Made by a program: the position numbers and the translations under genes. Source: Deltaproteobacteria bacterium (GTDB taxonomy: Bacteria; Myxococcota_A; Polyangia; Polyangiales; Ga0077539). Taken from it: a stretch of DNA of 49,933 nucleotides. Below, piece by piece: positions 7,623 to 16,197 of this stretch. The stretch lies in the NCBI GenBank assembly GCA_030694465.1, contig JAUXYJ010000066.1, positions 1-49,933 of the forward strand. The letters run 5' to 3'. The notes beneath the pieces were generated by a model. It saw nothing but the letters and a program-made list of their open reading frames with translations, did not search any database and was not told the DNA's origin. Positions within the stretch are counted from its first letter, which is position 1, and every line of letters begins with the position of its first letter.

Positions 7623-8630
7623 TCAGAGCGGCGCGTTGGTGCAGGTGAAGCGTCCGTCGCCAAAATCCCAGCACGTAAGGCCAGGGCAACAACGGCCCGA
7701 CGAGCAGTCTTGGTTGACGGGCAGGCAGGCTACGTCGGGGCGCGCGTCGGTCGCGGCGTCCATCGAGGAGCGGGCGTCGGGGGCGCCCGATGCGTCCGAT
7801 GCGTCGGTGGGGTTGGCGTCGGTCACGCCCGCGTCGGTGCGTGGGCGCACGCGGTCTTCGGCCCAAAACGGCCGGTGTGTGTCCTCGTCGAGGTCTTGCG
7901 CGGGCAGTCGAAACGCCGGGTAGCTCGGGTCCATGGTGCCCATGGCGGCGCGGGTGAGGTCAATCGCTGCGACCCACAGCTGCTCGCGCTGGCCGAGCCG
8001 TGAGCCTCGCGCGAGCACGGCGCCATAGTCTCTCGTCGAGCTAAACGCGATCCATGCGTAGTCGTCGGGCACACCGGACGGGGCCCAGCTTGGCATGTTG
8101 TCTTGGATGGTCGCGGTAGTGATAATTCCGTTGTTAATCACGGTGTTTGCGCGGGCGAGGGCGCGCGGGTTTGTGCCCTCGCGGGTGACGAGCCAGAGGT
8201 CGCTGGTGACATCGTTTTGGCCGTTGTTGGTCGAGTGTGTGTACGCGAGCCACTGGCTGTCCCAAGACCAGCTTGGGTACTGGTTTGTGTCGCCTGCGCG
8301 GCCGGTGCCCACGAGCACACGCGAGGGGCCCCAGGTGTCGCCGGGGAGCGCGTCGATGGTGGCGATCTGTGCGTTGTCCATGCCGCGGTCTTTGTTGCGT
8401 GTGCTTAGCGCAAACGCGACGAGCCTGCTGTCGACGGACCAGTCGGGCTGCGTGCCAAAGCGGGCTGCGGGCATGGGCAGAGTGTTAATCGGCGCGCCGT
8501 CTGAGACGCTGCGGAGGGTCATGATGCCGCCCGAGGCCGAGACAATGCGGGTCTCGTCGAAAGAGAAGGTGTTCCAGGCGCAGGGGATGTTGCGGCCCAT
8601 GTGGCTGGTGACCAAGCGCGGGGGCGGCAC
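7623..8630 (-). CDS. TolB-like propeller, downstream half of a gene split by an in-frame TAG
   Basis: This frame is in phase with the gene above it (8643-9743), separated only by the TAG at 8645-8643 and four sense codons, so the two halves were one gene of about 706 residues. A GTG at 8630 could in principle serve as an internal start. The product has TolB/WD40-like blades (PDWSVDSRLVAFALS, YPSWSWDSQWLAYTHS, MPSWAPSG...WIAFSSTRD). An Asp/Ala/Thr-rich linker follows (about 255-300), then a six-cysteine tail (CLPVNQDCSSGRCCPGLTC...C) resembling a small disulphide knot. With the stop respected it lacks a signal peptide and would be stranded in the cytoplasm, so it is either a decaying gene or depends on readthrough. 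Confidence 0.65.
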   Translation of the reverse strand: MPPPRLVTSHMGRNIPCAWNTFSFDETRIVSASGGIMTLRSVSDGAPINTLPMPAARFGTQPDWSVDSRLVAFALSTRNKDRGMDNAQIATIDALPGDTWGPSRVLVGTGRAGDTNQYPSWSWDSQWLAYTHSTNNGQNDVTSDLWLVTREGTNPRALARANTVINNGIITTATIQDNMPSWAPSGVPDDYAWIAFSSTRDYGAVLARGSRLGQREQLWVAAIDLTRAAMGTMDPSYPAFRLPAQDLDEDTHRPFWAEDRVRPRTDAGVTDANPTDASDASGAPDARSSMDAATDARPDVACLPVNQDCSSGRCCPGLTCWDFGDGRFTCTNAPL

Positions 8631-8642
8631 GGTGGGCGAGAC

Positions 8643-9743
8643 CTAGACGATCCAGAGGTTGTGGCCACCGACGTCGGCGCCCAAGCGGTTGCCTCGGCGC
8701 GAGAGCGTGTGGCACGCGACGCAGCGCCCGTCGGTCTCATCGGGCGTGAGAAAATTAGCAGGCCGAGCGTCTTCGACGGTGGCACGACGGACGCCCTCGG
8801 CGGTGGTGCTCCAGTAGTAAATCGCGCCGGGGACGGGCCCTCGCGAGAAGCCAATGGACAGCGGCGCTGAGCGGTAAAATCGGCCGGGGTCGCTGCTGCG
8901 GGCGCTGTCGATGGTGATGCGCACGCTCGCGCGTGGGTTGCTCGCGGCGATCAAGCGCCAGATGTCTAGCTCGGGCTCAAAGCACGAGACCCCGTTGTTG
9001 GCCGAAGTGCACGTGGGGTGCACGCCGCTGGCGTAAAGCGAGAGTCTCAATCGGTCGCTCTCGAAGTTAATCCGAAAGCGGTCGTTGCCCGCGGGGCGCC
9101 ACTGAAACAGCACGCGGTGGAGGTTCTGCGGAAACACCGTCTCGTTGGCCGGGTACACCCACGTGCTCGTGCGCGCGTTGTCCATCGTGGGCATCGCGCC
9201 TGGCGCAAACGCCATCTCGGTCCCCGGCGGAGCCCCTGGCAAAACAATGGCGAAATCAAGTGTGACTCGCACAGTGGCCGTGGCGCTCTGGCCTCCGTAC
9301 CGCGCGGTCACGACCACGTCGCCTGCGGAGTTGTTGGTGGTCACGCTCTCGCCCATCGCGTCGATGGTGAGCACCTCGGGGCGGTCCACGGACCACGCGG
9401 CCGAGACCGGCACGGTGCTGCCGTCTGCGAGCCGTCCCATCGCGACAAAGCGCTGCCGTTGTCTCACCATGCGGTCGGTGATCGTGAGCGTCGCGCTCGC
9501 AGGCGTGACAGTCAGCGCGGTGATCGCGAGGTCTGCGTCGGCCGAGGGCTCGGCGTCGATGTTGGTGCCATCACGCTCGGGCGCCGTCTGATCGCTCGCG
9601 AGGTCATTGCGCACGTCGCCGTTGCTGCTGCCGTCCTCGGTCGTCGATCCATCGGGACCTGCGGGCCCCTGCGAGCAGTGTGTCTGCACAAGAGCGCACG
9701 CGAGCGAGACGGCGAGCCAGCGGTGACGAGTCAGGTTTGCCAT
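8643..9743 (-). CDS. Lipoprotein with Ig-like domain and CxxCH motif, upstream half of a split TolB-like gene
   Basis: The ATG at 9743 gives 366 residues before a TAG at 8645-8643. An N-terminal signal (MANLTRHRWLAVSLACALVQ) leads to Cys23 (QTHC, an unusual His before the Cys), then a low-complexity Asp/Ser/Gly linker. A bacterial Ig-2-like domain follows (TALTVTPASATLTITD...AAWSVDRPEVLTID...VVVTARYGG). Next comes a beta-rich region with WVYPANETVFPQNLHRVLFQW. CVACH (341-345) is the heme-attachment-like motif that in related myxobacterial proteins precedes TolB blades. The same frame continues past the stop as the propeller half. Upstream of 9743 the frame is open to 10445 but reads as non-coding. 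Likely an outer-membrane or periplasmic lipoprotein. Confidence 0.75.
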   Translation of the reverse strand: MANLTRHRWLAVSLACALVQTHCSQGPAGPDGSTTEDGSSNGDVRNDLASDQTAPERDGTNIDAEPSADADLAITALTVTPASATLTITDRMVRQRQRFVAMGRLADGSTVPVSAAWSVDRPEVLTIDAMGESVTTNNSAGDVVVTARYGGQSATATVRVTLDFAIVLPGAPPGTEMAFAPGAMPTMDNARTSTWVYPANETVFPQNLHRVLFQWRPAGNDRFRINFESDRLRLSLYASGVHPTCTSANNGVSCFEPELDIWRLIAASNPRASVRITIDSARSSDPGRFYRSAPLSIGFSRGPVPGAIYYWSTTAEGVRRATVEDARPANFLTPDETDGRCVACHTLSRRGNRLGADVGGHNLWIV

Positions 9744-9914
9744 GGGACAGTATGGCGAGCCGAGGCCGCTGCGGCGCAAGCGAAGAGCGCAATGACACGC
9801 GAATTTTCTAGCGAATTGCGGGTGTCGTACGTACAGCGTGGGGGCGTGTCTGGCACGGCGGCGTGTGTGCGCGAAGGCAGTCGATGATCGCGATGGCCAT
9901 GGTAGGCCCGCGCG

Positions 9915-10343
9915 ATGAATCAAGGGCTGAGCGCACTGGATGGGTCGCGATGGCGCGGAGACGCAGAGCTTTGGTTGGATGCAGACACTGACGAAGCGAC
10001 GATGAGCGTGTGCACGCTGAGCGTGCAGGGCTCGCGTGTCTCGTACACGTGGCGCTATGAGGGAGAGCCTCAGACGGGGAGCCTCACGGTGCGTGAAGGG
10101 AGCGTGGGCTTTGAAGACAGCTTTCATTCGGCCACGGAGATGGCCTGTGCGCCCCGTGAGGGCTCGTGGGCGCTCATGGATGTTACGGGTACCTATGGTC
10201 CGCCTGAGGGGCCTCTGTGGGGCTGGCGTTTGGTTCTGGCGATGCGTCCCTCGGGCGAGCTCGTGCTGCTCATGGACAACATTGGGCCGTGGGGAGAAGA
10301 GATGCGCGCGGTACGCATGGTACTCAAACGTCAGAAGGCTTGA
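9915..10343 (+). CDS. Conserved-looking hypothetical protein, small beta-rich domain
   Basis: The product has 142 residues from ATG 9915. No signal peptide or membrane segment is present. Alternating hydrophobic strands (VSYTWRYEG, TGSLTVREGSVGFEDSF, LWGWRLVLAMRPSGELVLLMDNIG) suggest a small beta-barrel or lipocalin-like fold, but I cannot assign a family. Its last 20 bp overlap the end of the convergent membrane-protein gene, and a perfect palindrome begins 6 nt after its stop. Confidence 0.75.
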   Translation: MNQGLSALDGSRWRGDAELWLDADTDEATMSVCTLSVQGSRVSYTWRYEGEPQTGSLTVREGSVGFEDSFHSATEMACAPREGSWALMDVTGTYGPPEGPLWGWRLVLAMRPSGELVLLMDNIGPWGEEMRAVRMVLKRQKA

Positions 10344-11328
10344 CCGGTGACCCGGCGACGTCGCCGGGTGCAGCGGGTGTGGGCCAGAGCGTGAGCACGC
10401 TGAGCGTCGAGAACCAGCCAAACATGGGCCCCGCGCCTGCGCCAAACAGCGGCATCGGGGCGACGGTGAGCGAAGGCAGGGCGAGCCAGGACAGCACCGA
10501 CAGCGTGACCCAGCGGGGGGCCGTGGGGTCGGTGGTCTCGCGGGCTTGGTGCACGGCGGCGGCCCAGAGGGCGAGCGCTGTAGAGGCCATCAGGAGCGCC
10601 CACGGCGGGCCGGATTGCACCGCGAGCGCCACGATGCGCTCGACGTGCGCGACGGGCGCGAGCGGGTCTGTGCGCTGCCACGTGGCGAGGGCGAGGGCCA
10701 AGAGCGTGGCGCTCGCGGCGAGGCCTATGGGGCGTGCGAATCGGCGGCGATCGAGCAGCAGGGGCAGCGAGGCGAGGGCGAGCCAGAGCGACTGCGCGCG
10801 GTCGGGTTGGGCGAGGTGGACACACTGGGCGAGGACCATCGCGCAGAGCCCCGCGCGCGAGGGCACCACGAGCCCGATGAGCAAAAGCGGGCCTAGGGCT
10901 GCGGACACATGGAGTCTGAAAACGCGCAGGTCGATCCAGCGGTGGATGCCCTCGGTGCCAGGCGAGAGCAGGGTCGCGAGGAGGGCGCAGACGGCGAGCC
11001 AGGGGAGGGTGCGCGCGAGCGCGGGGCGGGCTCGTGCGGGGGAGAGCGTGAGGGCTACGAGGGCGGGGAGCGCGAGGGCGAGCGCGACGAAATTGGGCGC
11101 AAACGCGCGCGCGGGTACGTCGTGCCGAGTGGCCACGAGCAGACCCAGGAGCGAGGCCAGGGCAGGGGCCAGGGCGAGGGGGATTCGGGCGGGGAGAGCG
11201 CGCAACGCGGGAGAGTCTACGCGGAGCGCAGCGGGCAGGGCGAGGGTGCAGCGAGCGAGGGTACCCGGCGACGTCGCCGGGTGAGGGGAGGGCTCCGTGG
11301 GCGCGGGTGCAGTGGGCCGGGGGATCAC
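10324..11328 (-). CDS. Polytopic membrane protein with palindromes at both ends
   Basis: The product has 334 residues. The GTG at 11328 is chosen because it overlaps the upstream gene's stop as GTGA; there is no other good start before the first hydrophobic helix. About eight to ten membrane segments are visible (IPLALAPALASLLGLLVA, FVALALALPALVALTL, LPWLAVCALLATLL, AALGPLLLIGLVV, ASATLLALALA, LLMASTALALWAAA and others). A motif GIHRWIDLRVFRLHVSAALGP is faintly reminiscent of SEDS proteins such as RodA/FtsW but too weak to name. Palindrome copy 4 encodes PATSPG near residue 20, and copy 3 encodes PGDVAG ten residues before the stop. Both termini therefore seem extended by the repeat. Function unknown. 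Confidence 0.7.
   Translation of the reverse strand: MIPRPTAPAPTEPSPHPATSPGTLARCTLALPAALRVDSPALRALPARIPLALAPALASLLGLLVATRHDVPARAFAPNFVALALALPALVALTLSPARARPALARTLPWLAVCALLATLLSPGTEGIHRWIDLRVFRLHVSAALGPLLLIGLVVPSRAGLCAMVLAQCVHLAQPDRAQSLWLALASLPLLLDRRRFARPIGLAASATLLALALATWQRTDPLAPVAHVERIVALAVQSGPPWALLMASTALALWAAAVHQARETTDPTAPRWVTLSVLSWLALPSLTVAPMPLFGAGAGPMFGWFSTLSVLTLWPTPAAPGDVAGSPVKPSDV
10350..10369. repeat. Dispersed GACGTC palindrome, copy 3 (perfect 20 bp)
   Basis: ACCCGGCGACGTCGCCGGGT, 6 nt after the plus-strand stop at 10343 and inside the C-terminal codons of the minus-strand membrane protein (PGDVAG). Confidence 0.95.
11263..11282. repeat. Dispersed GACGTC palindrome, copy 4 (perfect 20 bp)
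   Basis: Lies 42 nt after the minus-strand stop at 11325 and within the N-terminal codons of the next gene, read as PATSPG. Confidence 0.95.
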
Positions 11329-11891
11329 TGTGCGCGGAGGCTCGCGCGGATGGCGGCAGCGAGGCCCATGAGCATGAAGAGCGCGGGCATGCCAACGCCG
11401 GCTTTGGCGGCCAACAGCGGGGCGCGCAGACAGAGCCCGGCGATGAGCAGCCAGCGCTGAGGGCCGGGGCCACCCGAGGGGCCTACGCCGTGCACAAAGG
11501 CCATGTTTTGCTGGTGGATTGAGCTCGCCTCGCTCAGGCGTGACACGGCCTCGACGATCGCGGGGAGAAACACAAGACACCCAGCGATGTATGTGAGCGG
11601 GACCGCGATGAAGACCGCGAGGCTCTTGCGGTTGCGTGGGAGCGACGAGGCCACGGTGTAGCCAATGATCCAGCCGATCGCGATGTTGGCAGTCGAGAAC
11701 AAGTATCCCACGCGTGCGACGAACATCGCGTGCACGAGCCCCACGGCGACCGCGAGAAACAAGCCAACAGCGATCACGCTGGCGACGCTTGCACCGTCTT
11801 GGGAGTTGGCGGTCGCGTGGGGAGGCGACCCGGAGCGCACGGGCTCGGACGTGTACGGGATGGGACCAAACGGATCGTCGTCGTGATGCAT
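11325..11891 (-). CDS. Small membrane protein of unknown function
   Basis: The product has 188 residues from ATG 11891 (MHHDDDPFGPIPY). Longer frames upstream look non-coding. An acidic, proline-rich N-terminus of about 35 residues precedes three to four membrane segments: VASVIAVGLFLAVAVGLVHA, GYLFSTANIAIGWIIGYTVA, LAVFIAVPLTYIAGCLVFLP and a C-terminal pair around LLIAGLCLRAPLLA/GMPALFMLMGLAAAI. The stop overlaps the next gene's GTG start by 4 bp, so both membrane proteins are probably made together. No family recognised. Confidence 0.75.
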   Translation of the reverse strand: MHHDDDPFGPIPYTSEPVRSGSPPHATANSQDGASVASVIAVGLFLAVAVGLVHAMFVARVGYLFSTANIAIGWIIGYTVASSLPRNRKSLAVFIAVPLTYIAGCLVFLPAIVEAVSRLSEASSIHQQNMAFVHGVGPSGGPGPQRWLLIAGLCLRAPLLAAKAGVGMPALFMLMGLAAAIRASLRAQ

Positions 11892-12214
11892 TGCGTGCCT
11901 CGGCGTGGCGAAGGACTGCACCGACAACCCCCCCCACGCCGTGGATCCTACGGCGATCGCGGTCCCAAATCGAGCGGTGCTTGAACCACGCGTGATCGGG
12001 GGCCTTGCGGAGCTGGTGAAAGCGCTCAGACCGGATGCTCGGCGCTGACACGCGCGCGTAGTCGGTCTCGCTGGGCTCGCGAGGGCGGTGCTGGCGTTTG
12101 GCGCTTTGGCGAGGGCAGCGTGAGAGACCGTGTTGCGCTCCACCCAGACAGTGTAATCGCTAGGCAAAACAGCGACGGATTCGGTCATCGAGTGTGCGCT
12201 GTCTGTGGGGTCGC
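11892..12214. other. Intergenic stretch, no gene seen
   Basis: The 323 bp lie between two minus-strand genes. Frames that cross it are extensions of neighbouring genes with atypical composition. No hairpin or repeat was noticed. Confidence 0.5.
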
Positions 12215-13312
12215 TCAGGTCTCGACGGAGACGGTCTTGAGGCCCGAGATCGCTCCGCAGCGCGTGCGCCCAACGATGTAAACCTGCACTTGGATGGTGC
12301 CAAAGCGAAACACCTGGACGTCCTGCAAATTGGCACTCAATGCGTCTCGCACTGCGGCGTATCGCTGCGCGAGCGCGCGCTCTTCGTCGGACATGTCGGG
12401 GCGCTCGGTGGCGATCCACGCAAAGACCTGCGCGAGGGAGCGCACTTCGACCGATTGCGTCGCAGGGAGGGCAAACGCCGCGCGAAACGCATCGACCGTG
12501 ATAGGGCCGGTGCCGGTGCTCGGGCGCTCGATGAAATCAAACGGGTAGTCACTCTCGCTCGGAAAAAACAGCCCCTCGGTGAGCGTCGCGAGCGAGCGCT
12601 GCAGCTCGACCGCACAGAGCCCAGGGGCCGCGCCCACGATGGGTGCCGCGAAATCGTTGACCCGCAGGACGTTGCCCCCCGTGGTCGCGCTGAGTGTTCC
12701 CTGCGTGATGATCCCTGTGGAGGTCTGCGCGGCGCGAGTGGCCTCTGCGAGCTCGGCGGCGCTCCCGGTGGCGCGTGCCAAATCAATGCTCGCCAAGATG
12801 GCCGTGCGTCCGTTGGAGAGCGCTTCGGACACGGCCCCGGCGCACCGCTGGTTGGGCGCGCACGTGGGGCGATAGGCGAGCCGCAGGGTGCTGGTCAACG
12901 AGGCCGCGGTGGCGGGCGCGACCCAGGCTTGCGTCGCGTTGACGCGTGAGGCTTCGAGTCGGCCGCGGACAAACACCCGGCGCGCGCTGAAGTGTGCCGA
13001 CCCGCGCACGTGGTCGAGCTGTGCGGCAGAGATTCCGCTCACGGAGAGCTCGGGCACATAGCACTCGGGCAGGCGTCGACCGTCGGCGCACAAGGTCAAG
13101 CTTGATCCGACGCGTGCGAGCCAGAAGCCTCCGCACAGGGGCGCGACGCAGCGCCGCGTGTCACGTCGCACCGCGTAGTGCTGCTCGCCGGTCGCGCGGG
13201 CTTCTTCGACGGAGGCCTCGTCAGCGCCATCGATTTCGGGCGCCCCGCACCCCATGGACAGGCCCATTGTCACCGCAGCCAATGCCAACCCCAACCGCGC
13301 GAAATTCGTCAT
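12215..13312 (-). CDS. Lipoprotein with C-terminal NuiA-like nuclease-inhibitor domain
   Basis: The product has 365 residues. A signal peptide ends in LSMGC (Cys22), so it should be a lipoprotein. A first cysteine-containing domain (about 45-150; YAVRRDTRRCVAPLCGGFW, CADGRRLPECYV) is a common myxobacterial lipoprotein module that I associate tentatively with DUF6748. Residues 247-365 closely follow the cyanobacterial nuclease A inhibitor NuiA: GLFFPSESDYPF near its start, a helical middle, VQVFRFGTIQVQVYIVG and the very C-terminal SVET. In the NucA-NuiA complex, as I recall, a Glu of the SESEYPF motif and the C-terminal Thr reach the nuclease active site. Here Glu253 and the terminal Glu-Thr are kept. 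Inference: it protects the envelope from a secreted non-specific endonuclease. No nuclease gene is nearby. Confidence 0.85.
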   Translation of the reverse strand: MTNFARLGLALAAVTMGLSMGCGAPEIDGADEASVEEARATGEQHYAVRRDTRRCVAPLCGGFWLARVGSSLTLCADGRRLPECYVPELSVSGISAAQLDHVRGSAHFSARRVFVRGRLEASRVNATQAWVAPATAASLTSTLRLAYRPTCAPNQRCAGAVSEALSNGRTAILASIDLARATGSAAELAEATRAAQTSTGIITQGTLSATTGGNVLRVNDFAAPIVGAAPGLCAVELQRSLATLTEGLFFPSESDYPFDFIERPSTGTGPITVDAFRAAFALPATQSVEVRSLAQVFAWIATERPDMSDEERALAQRYAAVRDALSANLQDVQVFRFGTIQVQVYIVGRTRCGAISGLKTVSVET

Positions 13313-13450
13313 GGGCAGGGGTTGTACTCAAAACACCTACACGGTGTCTAGCGCGGAGTCATTGGGCGCGGTTAGTTCGTGAATTCGGCACGATCCGTGG
13401 GCTTTGAGCGGCTTTTTCGTACGGTCTGCCCGCTCGCGAAGAGTCACTCG

Positions 13451-15850
13451 TTAGCCAATCATCGGGCACACCACGCGCATCAAGAGCGTGCGGTTGTTTT
13501 GCTCGTGGCACTCGCGCACAGCGCTGTCGTCGTCGACTCGGACACGCACATCGACGGGCATCGTGCTCGTCGCTGCGCCCGGCCAACTGCACTCGACGTT
13601 GACGCAGGCCCCTGGGTTGACCACGCGGCCCATGGGCGCGCTGCAGAGCCGCATCGAGCCCATCGCGCCGGGCTCGCCGTTGTAAAAGCCCACGGTGGCG
13701 CTGTCGAGCAGCGGCGCTGCGCCGCGGTTGCACACACGCGCACGCAGGACCGCGGTGTTGTCGGGAGTGCACATGTACGACGCGCTCGCGGCGGTCGCGT
13801 CGGGCACGCCCATCACGCCTGCGCGGCCCTGGACGTTGGTGCGAAAGTTGTTGAGACCTGCGAGACGCCATCCGCGACGAACGGCACTAGACCTGGGAAT
13901 TCGCAGGGTGTCGTCGATGTTGGTGACGTGGTAGGTGTGCTCGTTCCAGACGGGGCGCGAGCCGACCCAGCGGTCCATGACGTCGCTCAGGACACGCACG
14001 CCGTTGGGGCCACGCTCGCGGGATGCGCGGCACGTGTTGCCTGCGCCCGCGGTGCCTGCGGGTGGCGCGACGCAGACAAAATCACACGCCCCTGCGCCAC
14101 AGCACTGCGCGTCCGTGGTGCAGCGACACAGACCCTCGACGCACGAGCCCGAGGCGCAGTCTGTGTTGCCCTGGCAGCGCAGCCCCGCGAAGATGGGATC
14201 GGTGTTGCGCGGACCCAGACCCGCGCACGGGCGACCCACGCCCAAGGTGCCGCACAGATGGTTGGACCCCATCACAATCTCTGCGCGAAAATCCCCATCT
14301 ACGTCGGCCACGATGGGGTTCTCGTTCCAGGTGCACGAGGCGTGGGGTGATGAGTAGAGCACGTCGCCGTTGACCCCGTCGTACACGCGCAAGAAGCACT
14401 CGTCGGCGTACACAGCCTCGACGCGGCCGTCGCCCTCGAAGTCAAATGTGGTGCTCCCGGTGACCGCGCTCGAGGTGTCTTGCGAGGGCCGCGTCCACAA
14501 GATCCCGGTGGTGGTCATGCTCGCGCAGCGCCCGCCGGGCCTGGGCGTCGCGGTGCAGTCCGGGTCAAACACAATGTACTGCGCGCCGCCCGCCGTCGCG
14601 AACTCTGCGAGGCCATCTCCATCGAAATCACCGATCGTGGGCGGCCCGCCAAAGCCTCCAGGGATGCTCTGTGGGCCAAACACGACGCGGCCCTCAATCG
14701 TCTCGATCCGCGCGGTGCCGTTGGAGATCACCACCACCTCGGGGGTCTCGGGCGCGTCGAACCGCGCGGACACAAACGCGCCCATGTTTGCGACGCCGAC
14801 GTGTCCGACCGAGCCCCCTGCGGGCCGATAGGTCTCGGGCACCCAGTCGCGGGTCATGCGGTCCCAGCGATAGATCCGGTCTCCCGTGACGAGCTCGGGC
14901 TCGTTGTCCTCGTCGACGTCCATTACGACCGCGTGCGCACCGAAGCCACCGGCCGCGCGCGCGTCGTACGAAGAGAGCCCACCAGAGCCGCCCAGTCCGC
15001 CGATGAGCGCGCCGGTTCGCCCGTTAAACACCACGCCGTTGCGCAAGACCTCGCCAAACCCGTCGTCGTCAAGATCGACGATGGAGGGCGCGCTCCACAC
15101 GCCTCCGGCGACCGCGTACGGTGCGCCCGCCGCGTTGGTTGATCGCCACCCGATGCGCCACACCCCCGGCGCGCTCTGCTTGTACGCAATGAGCCCTCCG
15201 CCCGCTGCGATCGCGACGATCTCGACGAGGCCATCGTTGTCGAGGTCTGCGATCGCGGGCGACGTCGACGCGATCAGAGCTTGCTCGCCGAGGGTCGCCT
15301 GCAATGCACACGTGCGGCCATCGAGAACGCGCAAGATGCCTGTCTGTGACACCGGATTCAGGTGCATCGCTGAGTCAAAAATCGCCACGATCGAGGGGCG
15401 CGGGGCTTGGTCTGGGTCGCGCATTCCGGCAGCCAAATCGCCCACAACCACGGCACCAAACACATGCGTATGGTTGGGAAACATGTCGCCCATCGGCGCT
15501 TCGTTAAACTGGCACTGGACCGTGGGCGCAAACACACCCGGGCGAAGGTCTGTCGCGCACATCGAGTCGCTCTGTCCCTCGGGCCACGCTGCGCAGCGAC
15601 CGGTGACACAGCGCGTGTCGCCCTGGCAGTCGGCGTTGGTCATGCACACGGGACCGGTCGCGACGACGTCGCTCGAATCGCCAGTGTTTGTCGCGTCCAT
15701 CGCGCCGTCGGCGAGGTTTGCGTCGGGCAAGGTGGTCGCGTCGATGCCGGACGCGCTGTCATTGCGTCCGCTGTCTTGGGGTGAGGGAGGCGGTTCAGAA
15801 CAGGCAGAGACCAGCGAGAGACCGACGAGACCCAGGAGCGTTGTGCGCAT
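13451..15850 (-). CDS. Large FG-GAP/VCBS-repeat lipoprotein
   Basis: The product has 799 residues. The signal peptide ends LVSAC (Cys17), followed by an Asp/Ala/Thr-rich linker and a short Cys cluster (CMTNADCQGDTRCVTGRC). At least five FG-GAP-like calcium-binding blades follow, with D-x-D-x-D-G cores: IADLDNDGLVEIVAIA, IVDLDDDGFGEVLRNG, VMDVDEDNEPELV, IGDFDGDGLAEFATAG, VADVDGDFRAEIVMG. They form a seven-bladed propeller. A second Cys cluster (CRCTTDAQCCGAGACDFVC) and a C-terminal beta-sandwich (about 690-799, CNRGAAPLLDSATVGFYNG, resembling a CARDB-type domain) complete it. Such proteins are displayed on the outer surface and often bind ligands or matrix; the precise role is unknown. Start ATG 15850 is directly supported by the signal peptide. 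Confidence 0.87.
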   Translation of the reverse strand: MRTTLLGLVGLSLVSACSEPPPSPQDSGRNDSASGIDATTLPDANLADGAMDATNTGDSSDVVATGPVCMTNADCQGDTRCVTGRCAAWPEGQSDSMCATDLRPGVFAPTVQCQFNEAPMGDMFPNHTHVFGAVVVGDLAAGMRDPDQAPRPSIVAIFDSAMHLNPVSQTGILRVLDGRTCALQATLGEQALIASTSPAIADLDNDGLVEIVAIAAGGGLIAYKQSAPGVWRIGWRSTNAAGAPYAVAGGVWSAPSIVDLDDDGFGEVLRNGVVFNGRTGALIGGLGGSGGLSSYDARAAGGFGAHAVVMDVDEDNEPELVTGDRIYRWDRMTRDWVPETYRPAGGSVGHVGVANMGAFVSARFDAPETPEVVVISNGTARIETIEGRVVFGPQSIPGGFGGPPTIGDFDGDGLAEFATAGGAQYIVFDPDCTATPRPGGRCASMTTTGILWTRPSQDTSSAVTGSTTFDFEGDGRVEAVYADECFLRVYDGVNGDVLYSSPHASCTWNENPIVADVDGDFRAEIVMGSNHLCGTLGVGRPCAGLGPRNTDPIFAGLRCQGNTDCASGSCVEGLCRCTTDAQCCGAGACDFVCVAPPAGTAGAGNTCRASRERGPNGVRVLSDVMDRWVGSRPVWNEHTYHVTNIDDTLRIPRSSAVRRGWRLAGLNNFRTNVQGRAGVMGVPDATAASASYMCTPDNTAVLRARVCNRGAAPLLDSATVGFYNGEPGAMGSMRLCSAPMGRVVNPGACVNVECSWPGAATSTMPVDVRVRVDDDSAVRECHEQNNRTLLMRVVCPMIG

Positions 15851-16031
15851 CGCGCGAGGGTACGAGCGAGAGGTACGCAGGGTCTAGGACTGCGGTGAAA
15901 TGACCGCGAAATAGGTCTAAAAAGACCAGCGATTGCGGGTCCATCGACGCGGTGATCACGAGCTCGGCGTTGGGCACCTCGGGGTGATCGAGCCAGCGTC
16001 GCGCGAGCGAGATGAAGCGGTCCATCGACAC
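15795..16031 (-). CDS. Possible small hypothetical protein or gene remnant
   Basis: The 78-residue frame begins MSMDRFISLARRWLDH and continues LVITASMDPQSLVFLDLF, which reads like genuine protein. Its last 18 codons overlap the start of the FG-GAP gene in another frame and look non-coding. It could be a short gene or the 5' remnant of a lost one. No family recognised. Confidence 0.3.
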   Translation of the reverse strand: MSMDRFISLARRWLDHPEVPNAELVITASMDPQSLVFLDLFRGHFTAVLDPAYLSLVPSRDAHNAPGSRRSLAGLCLF

Positions 16032-16083
16032 AGTCTGATGTGGCGGCTCGTAGGGACAGGGAGCGCGCTGTCCTGAGAGCCAT

Positions 16084-16117
16084 CCCCCTCGTATTCGAGG
16101 TGGTCAATACGAGGGGG
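16084..16117. other. 12-bp perfect inverted repeat (hairpin)
   Basis: CCCCCTCGTATT at 16084-16095 pairs exactly with AATACGAGGGGG at 16106-16117 across a 10-nt loop. It lies in the gap between the divergently arranged genes, about 80 bp before the TTG start at 16198. There is no T-run, so an operator or mRNA leader structure is more likely than a terminator. Confidence 0.6.
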
Positions 16118-16197
16118 GACAACCTGTAGATGCAGAGGGACAGGGCGCAGAGGGCGCGTGTCGAATCCCAAGCAAATTCTCGACGAGGAGTAAGCCA

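Noticed and set aside
10331..11473. Minus-strand frame of 380 residues overlapping the membrane protein
   Set aside because: Arg/Pro/Ala-rich shadow frame; the frame 10324-11328 has clear membrane helices.
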